8,175 nucleotides of DNA from contig JACQEA010000070.1 in the NCBI GenBank assembly GCA_016200825.1, positions 1-8,175 of the forward strand. The letters are read 5' to 3'. Of this stretch, positions 5,718-8,175 are shown in pieces; the stretch's first letter is position 1; every line of letters starts with the position of its first letter. The DNA is from Chloroflexota bacterium (GTDB taxonomy: Bacteria > Chloroflexota > Anaerolineae > UBA4142). The position numbers and the translations under genes are program-made. The notes under the pieces are model-generated. The model was not told the DNA's origin. It was given only the letters and a program-made list of their open reading frames with translations, and ran no database searches.

Positions 5718-6803
5718 TTAGCTACCGCGTTTCTTGAATACAAAAATGTATTCGTGTTTGAAGATGTAGAAACCACCAACCAGCGCACGGTACCGCCACA
5801 AATCTTTCTTATTGCGTTTTCCGGCTGTCTCTTCAAAGTTCTTTACAATGGTACTTTTTAAGATGAATCCGCGATTCAGAACCTCATTCATAAGCAAAAA
5901 ACCCAAGGGAATCCATTCCCCTTTAGAGTATTTGTCGCCAATGACAACAGCGAGGTATCGACCAGTATCCAGGAGTGGGATGGTATTATCGAGTACCCTA
6001 CCGAATGCGTTCACAAATGCAGTGACGGTTTCCGAGTTCGATAAATCATTTGGATTATCGCTGAATTTGATTATATCGTGATATGGAGGATGCAGTATGA
6101 GTAACTGAAAAGATTTGGCACCGTACTTTTCTAAAATAGATTGCAAATCTATACTTGCACTATCTCCAATTTCAACTCCGAGTGTTGTACGGTGCTTATT
6201 GTCTTCTTTAGAAATGATTTCTTTTGCCTTGCGTGCGATATCGGGTTGGAGCTCTATCCCAATCCCATTTCGCCCCAGTCGCTGACATTCAATCAGAGTC
6301 GTACCGCTGCCAAGAAACGGATCCAGTACCCATTCACCCTTTTTTGTGTAGCGAACCAACATTTGATAAGGAATTTGCGGGACGAAATTGCCCCAATACC
6401 ACGCTGAGTGAATACCTGTCGAATCTCGTCTATTTAATACCCATAGACTATCTGTCAGTATGTTAGAATATTCTTTCCAGCGGTTCAGATTGATATCGTT
6501 GATCTTGCTCGTCTTGACTATTGCCAGTGATTTTTTGAAACGCTCAAGGTAATATAACGTTCTTTCAACCGTCTTAGTTTCTTCAATCTGCTGTATCTCG
6601 TGCAATAGGTAACTTTGAGAAAGCTGAATCGTGTCACCATTCATGTCAATATTCAATATGCCGTCTTCGTCAGATTGAGGAGAGCATAAATTTTGCTTGA
6701 GGCGAGCAACGCGGGCGCGAATATTAACGAGATCATTAAGCATTAATGTCTCATCTAGAATTTCTAGAATTCTTGGTTTGTTGAGTATCAAATTCTTGTC
6801 CAT
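5718..6803 (-). CDS. DNA methyltransferase of R-M pair, HPPY type
   Basis: This 361-residue SAM-dependent amino-methyltransferase (N6-adenine or N4-cytosine) probably protects host sites from the adjacent HNH nuclease. Motif I is DPFLGSGTTLIE (161-172), preceded by the HSAWYWGNFVPQIPYQML segment (132-149) that helps bind SAM. Catalytic motif IV is LHPPYHDI (237-244), with histidine in place of the usual Asp, Ser or Asn. VIGDKYSKGEW (287-297) and the C-terminal EYIFVFKK (351-358) are typical of the family. Motif I precedes motif IV, and the roughly 125-residue N-terminal part, rich in charged helices, may form part of target recognition. The ATG at 6803 has GAGGG about 9 nt upstream. GCGC strings, abundant in neighbouring genes, are nearly absent, which points to horizontal acquisition. 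Confidence 0.9.
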   Translation of the reverse strand: MDKNLILNKPRILEILDETLMLNDLVNIRARVARLKQNLCSPQSDEDGILNIDMNGDTIQLSQSYLLHEIQQIEETKTVERTLYYLERFKKSLAIVKTSKINDINLNRWKEYSNILTDSLWVLNRRDSTGIHSAWYWGNFVPQIPYQMLVRYTKKGEWVLDPFLGSGTTLIECQRLGRNGIGIELQPDIARKAKEIISKEDNKHRTTLGVEIGDSASIDLQSILEKYGAKSFQLLILHPPYHDIIKFSDNPNDLSNSETVTAFVNAFGRVLDNTIPLLDTGRYLAVVIGDKYSKGEWIPLGFLLMNEVLNRGFILKSTIVKNFEETAGKRNKKDLWRYRALVGGFYIFKHEYIFVFKKRGS

Positions 6804-6825
6804 CTTTCAAAGCCCTCTGTTGGAA

Positions 6826-6854
6826 ATTATACTACAAACGGTCACAATAGTCAT
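6826..6854 (-). promoter_or_regulatory. Promoter of the restriction-modification operon
   Basis: On the minus strand, ATGACT (plus 6849-6854; 4 of 6 against TTGACA) and a perfect TATAAT (plus 6826-6831) are 17 bp apart. The expected transcription start, near 6819, gives a leader of about 16 nt with GAGGG (plus 6813-6817) before the ATG at 6803. It should drive the methyltransferase, the HNH nuclease and, because the genes overlap, mutY. No controller-protein box or C-protein gene is visible. Confidence 0.75.
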
Positions 6855-6863
6855 GAATCTTCT

Positions 6864-7046
6864 TTATCTTCCTCGCGCGCGCTCGCCGCGCAGTGTCATC
6901 TGTGTGCAGGTTGCGCGCGCGACGAGATTATTTTCTTCATCCGTTACATCACACTCCGTCAACCCAATCGTCTTGCCGCGTTTAATGACGATGCCCACCG
7001 CTTTCAAATGCGCGTTCCAAATTGGTTTTAGAAAATTTATTTTCAA
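6864..7046 (-). pseudogene. 5'-truncated PaaI-like thioesterase remnant
   Basis: The 60-residue reading frame matches only the C-terminal half of a hotdog-fold PaaI-type acyl-CoA thioesterase: LKINFLKP, then the strand GIVIKRGKTIGLTECDV, then DEENNLVARATCTQMTL. The N-terminal half, including the usual catalytic Asp/Asn and the glycine-rich helix, is missing. Upstream the frame continues only through four lysine codons to a stop at 7059-7061. The first codon is TTG (the L of LKINFLKP), inside the conserved fold and with no ribosome binding site, so normal translation is unlikely. The 3' end is intact, and the remnant still has the GCGC-rich composition of resident genes. It lies between the R-M promoter and the GNAT gene, suggesting a deletion or insertion removed its 5' half. 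Confidence 0.75.
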
Positions 7047-7077
7047 TTTTTTCTTTTTTCATTTTTCATTTGTTCAT

Positions 7078-7626
7078 TCATGATTTTTCACTGCCCGTAT
7101 CGTTCCATTCCGCGCGCAAAATGCTCATCAGAATCTCGTCGTGAAATTGTCCATTGCGAAATAAACCTTGTCGGCGCACGCCTTCGCGTTTGAATCCGGC
7201 TTTTTCGTACGCGCGCATCGCGCGCGTGTTGAACGCGTACACCCACAACTCGATGCGATTCAAGCCTAATTGCTCGAACGCGAAACGCACCAGCGTACGC
7301 GTCGCGTCCGTGCCGTACCCTTTGCTCCAATAATTTTTATCGCCGATAAAAATTCCAAACACCGCGCTCCGATTTTTCCAATCCACGTTCTGCAAGCCGC
7401 TGTTGCCAATCAACTTTTTGTCGGCGCGCGTGAGAATCGCAAAAATAAATTTATCCGCGCCTTTGCGATGCTTTTCAAACCATTCGGTCTCGTCCTCGAT
7501 ATTTTGCGGGAACGGCGCGCCGGGCATCAGATTCTGCGCCACCTCCCAATCGTTCAACCATTCGACGTACTGCGGCAGATAGTCGCGTTGAATCGCAGAG
7601 AGAATAATTTTTTCGCCGTACCACAC
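7078..7626 (-). CDS. RimJ/RimL-type GNAT N-acetyltransferase
   Basis: This GNAT family enzyme of 182 residues transfers an acetyl group from acetyl-CoA to an amine, as in ribosomal-protein or polyamine acetylation; the substrate is unknown. The N-terminal strand KIILSAIQRDYLPQYVEWLND is typical of the Acetyltransf_3 subgroup. The acetyl-CoA loop is SKGYGTDA (101-108), and N133-T-R-A-M-R-A-Y140-EKAGF holds the conserved Asn and Tyr near the active site. I chose the GTG at 7624-7626 because GGAGG (plus 7632-7636) sits 5 nt before it; a longer frame from the GTG at 7660-7662 would add 12 residues (LYCLTILSEVS) with no homology and would overlap the likely -10 element. It lies just upstream of the broken thioesterase on the same strand and is divergent from the dehydratase. 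Confidence 0.88.
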   Translation of the reverse strand: MWYGEKIILSAIQRDYLPQYVEWLNDWEVAQNLMPGAPFPQNIEDETEWFEKHRKGADKFIFAILTRADKKLIGNSGLQNVDWKNRSAVFGIFIGDKNYWSKGYGTDATRTLVRFAFEQLGLNRIELWVYAFNTRAMRAYEKAGFKREGVRRQGLFRNGQFHDEILMSILRAEWNDTGSEKS

Positions 7627-7652
7627 ACTGACCTCCGATAATATTGTCAGGC

Positions 7653-7658
7653 AGTATA
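7653..7658 (-). promoter_or_regulatory. Candidate -10 element of the GNAT gene
   Basis: TATACT on the minus strand lies 26 nt before the chosen GTG start, which puts the GGAGG ribosome binding site at a normal place in a leader of about 20 nt. No convincing -35 hexamer is found 16-18 bp upstream, so support is moderate. This is the one gene here with a strong Shine-Dalgarno sequence. Confidence 0.4.
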
Positions 7659-7684
7659 ACACAACCTATGTTACAATAACAGAC

Positions 7685-7719
7685 GAAATCCGCAATCCGC
7701 ATTTCGCAATCCGAAATTA
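7685..7719. repeat. Heptad tandem repeat, about five units
   Basis: Five consecutive 7-bp units read GAAATCC, GCAATCC, GCATTTC, GCAATCC and GAAATTA, with units two and four identical. The array sits in the 108-bp gap between two divergent genes. Short heptad arrays like this are known from intergenic DNA in several bacterial groups; no function is assigned. The last unit runs into the candidate -10 of the dehydratase. Confidence 0.55.
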
Positions 7720-7723
7720 TTCT
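7718..7723 (+). promoter_or_regulatory. Weak candidate -10 of the dehydratase gene
   Basis: TATTCT lies 11 nt before the ATG at 7735, which would give a leader of only a few bases, matching the short or absent leaders inferred for two other genes here. There is no recognisable -35, and GCGAG just before the ATG is at best a weak ribosome binding site. Support is low. Confidence 0.25.
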
Positions 7724-7734
7724 AGCGAGTTTAA

Positions 7735-8175
7735 ATGTCAACTTCAATTCCGCTTCCCGTTTCTTTCACCGATGTGCACCGCGCGTCCGCGCGTTTGCGC
7801 GGCGTCGCGAACAAAACGCCGGTCGTCACCTCGCGCACCTTCAACGCGCTGACCGGACGTCAAGTATTTTTCAAATGCGAAAATTTTCAACGCGGCGGCG
7901 CGTTCAAATTTCGCGGCGCGTACAATCGGCTCGCGCAATTGAGCGACGATGAGAAACGGCGCGGCGTCGTCGCGTTTTCGTCCGGCAATCACGCGCAAGG
8001 CGTCGCGCTCGCGGCGAAATTGTTGAACATCCCTGCCGCGATTGTGATGCCGGACGACGCGCCGCAAGTGAAACTGGACGCGACGCGCGGGTACGGCGCG
8101 GAGGTGATTGTGTACGATCGTTTGCGCGGCGACCGCGAAAAAATCGCGAACGAATTAGCGACCACGCGCGGGATG
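7735..8175 (+). CDS. PLP-dependent serine/threonine dehydratase (5' part)
   Basis: The frame is open from ATG 7735 to the window end (147 codons) and incomplete at its 3' end. It is a fold-type II PLP enzyme of the threonine/serine dehydratase and serine racemase group, which deaminates hydroxy amino acids to 2-oxo acids. The PLP lysine is K58 in GGAFKFRGAYN (54-64). The phosphate and substrate loop is SSGNHAQG (82-89), and PAAIVMPDDAPQVKLDATRGYGAEV follows the family pattern. A TAA lies immediately before the ATG in the same frame, so translation cannot start further upstream. G54-G55 stand where many relatives have Thr-Gly or Val-Gly before the S/A-F-K motif. Biosynthetic IlvA, catabolic TdcB and hydroxyaspartate ammonia-lyase cannot be separated without the C-terminus. 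Composition is resident-type (GCG/CGC rich). Confidence 0.92.
   Translation, partial: MSTSIPLPVSFTDVHRASARLRGVANKTPVVTSRTFNALTGRQVFFKCENFQRGGAFKFRGAYNRLAQLSDDEKRRGVVAFSSGNHAQGVALAAKLLNIPAAIVMPDDAPQVKLDATRGYGAEVIVYDRLRGDREKIANELATTRGM

Noticed and set aside
5064..6863. Transposon or integrase-bounded island
   Set aside because: I found no terminal inverted repeats, target-site duplication, integrase or transposase at the edges; composition alone supports acquisition, not the mechanism.
7744..8067. 107-residue minus-strand frame opposite the dehydratase
   Set aside because: It is an antisense shadow of a gene with intact PLP motifs.

Overview
The window looks like a bacterial chromosome segment beside the replication origin. 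A complete dnaA (minus strand) is flanked on its 3' side by five tandem DnaA boxes, and on its 5' side by a second, looser group of TCCACA-containing sites. The resident genes are heavily enriched in GCG/CGC codons and GCGC strings. Several starts have no Shine-Dalgarno sequence, and intergenic gaps carry short interspersed repeats. This style is reminiscent of Chloroflexota (Anaerolineae-like) genomes, but that placement is a low-confidence inference.

Layout. 1-230: oriC-like DnaA-box cluster (60-137), then the dnaA terminator, a C(UUCG)G hairpin. 231-1616: dnaA. 1617-1937: divergent intergenic region with the dnaA promoter, an AT-rich block, a perfect palindrome, phased half-boxes and an extended -10 promoter. 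1938-3881: an exported or membrane-anchored protein with four beta-sandwich repeats followed by a DUF4015-type putative glycoside hydrolase domain. 3882-3989: a REP/BIME-like inverted repeat between converging genes; its right arm contains the mutY stop codon. 3986-5074: mutY, with a [4Fe-4S] cluster motif and a C-terminal domain carrying a complete Nudix box. 5064-6803: a restriction-modification pair (DNA methyltransferase, then HNH endonuclease) that is markedly more AT-rich than its surroundings and almost free of GCGC strings, so probably acquired. 6864-7046: a 5'-truncated PaaI-like thioesterase. 7078-7626: a GNAT acetyltransferase. 7735 to the window end: the first 147 codons of a PLP-dependent serine/threonine dehydratase, transcribed divergently.

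How the parts relate. The dnaA/oriC block is the replication-initiation module. The methyltransferase, HNH endonuclease and mutY appear to form one minus-strand transcription unit: the methyltransferase stop abuts the endonuclease start (TAAATG), and the endonuclease and mutY overlap by 11 bp. The mobile defence pair therefore drives, or has captured, a housekeeping repair gene. The most interesting items are the possible bipartite origin, the R-M/mutY coupling with an uncharacterised-looking HNH enzyme and an HPPY methyltransferase, and the MutY-Nudix architecture. I see no CRISPR array, tRNA, rRNA, transposase or riboswitch.
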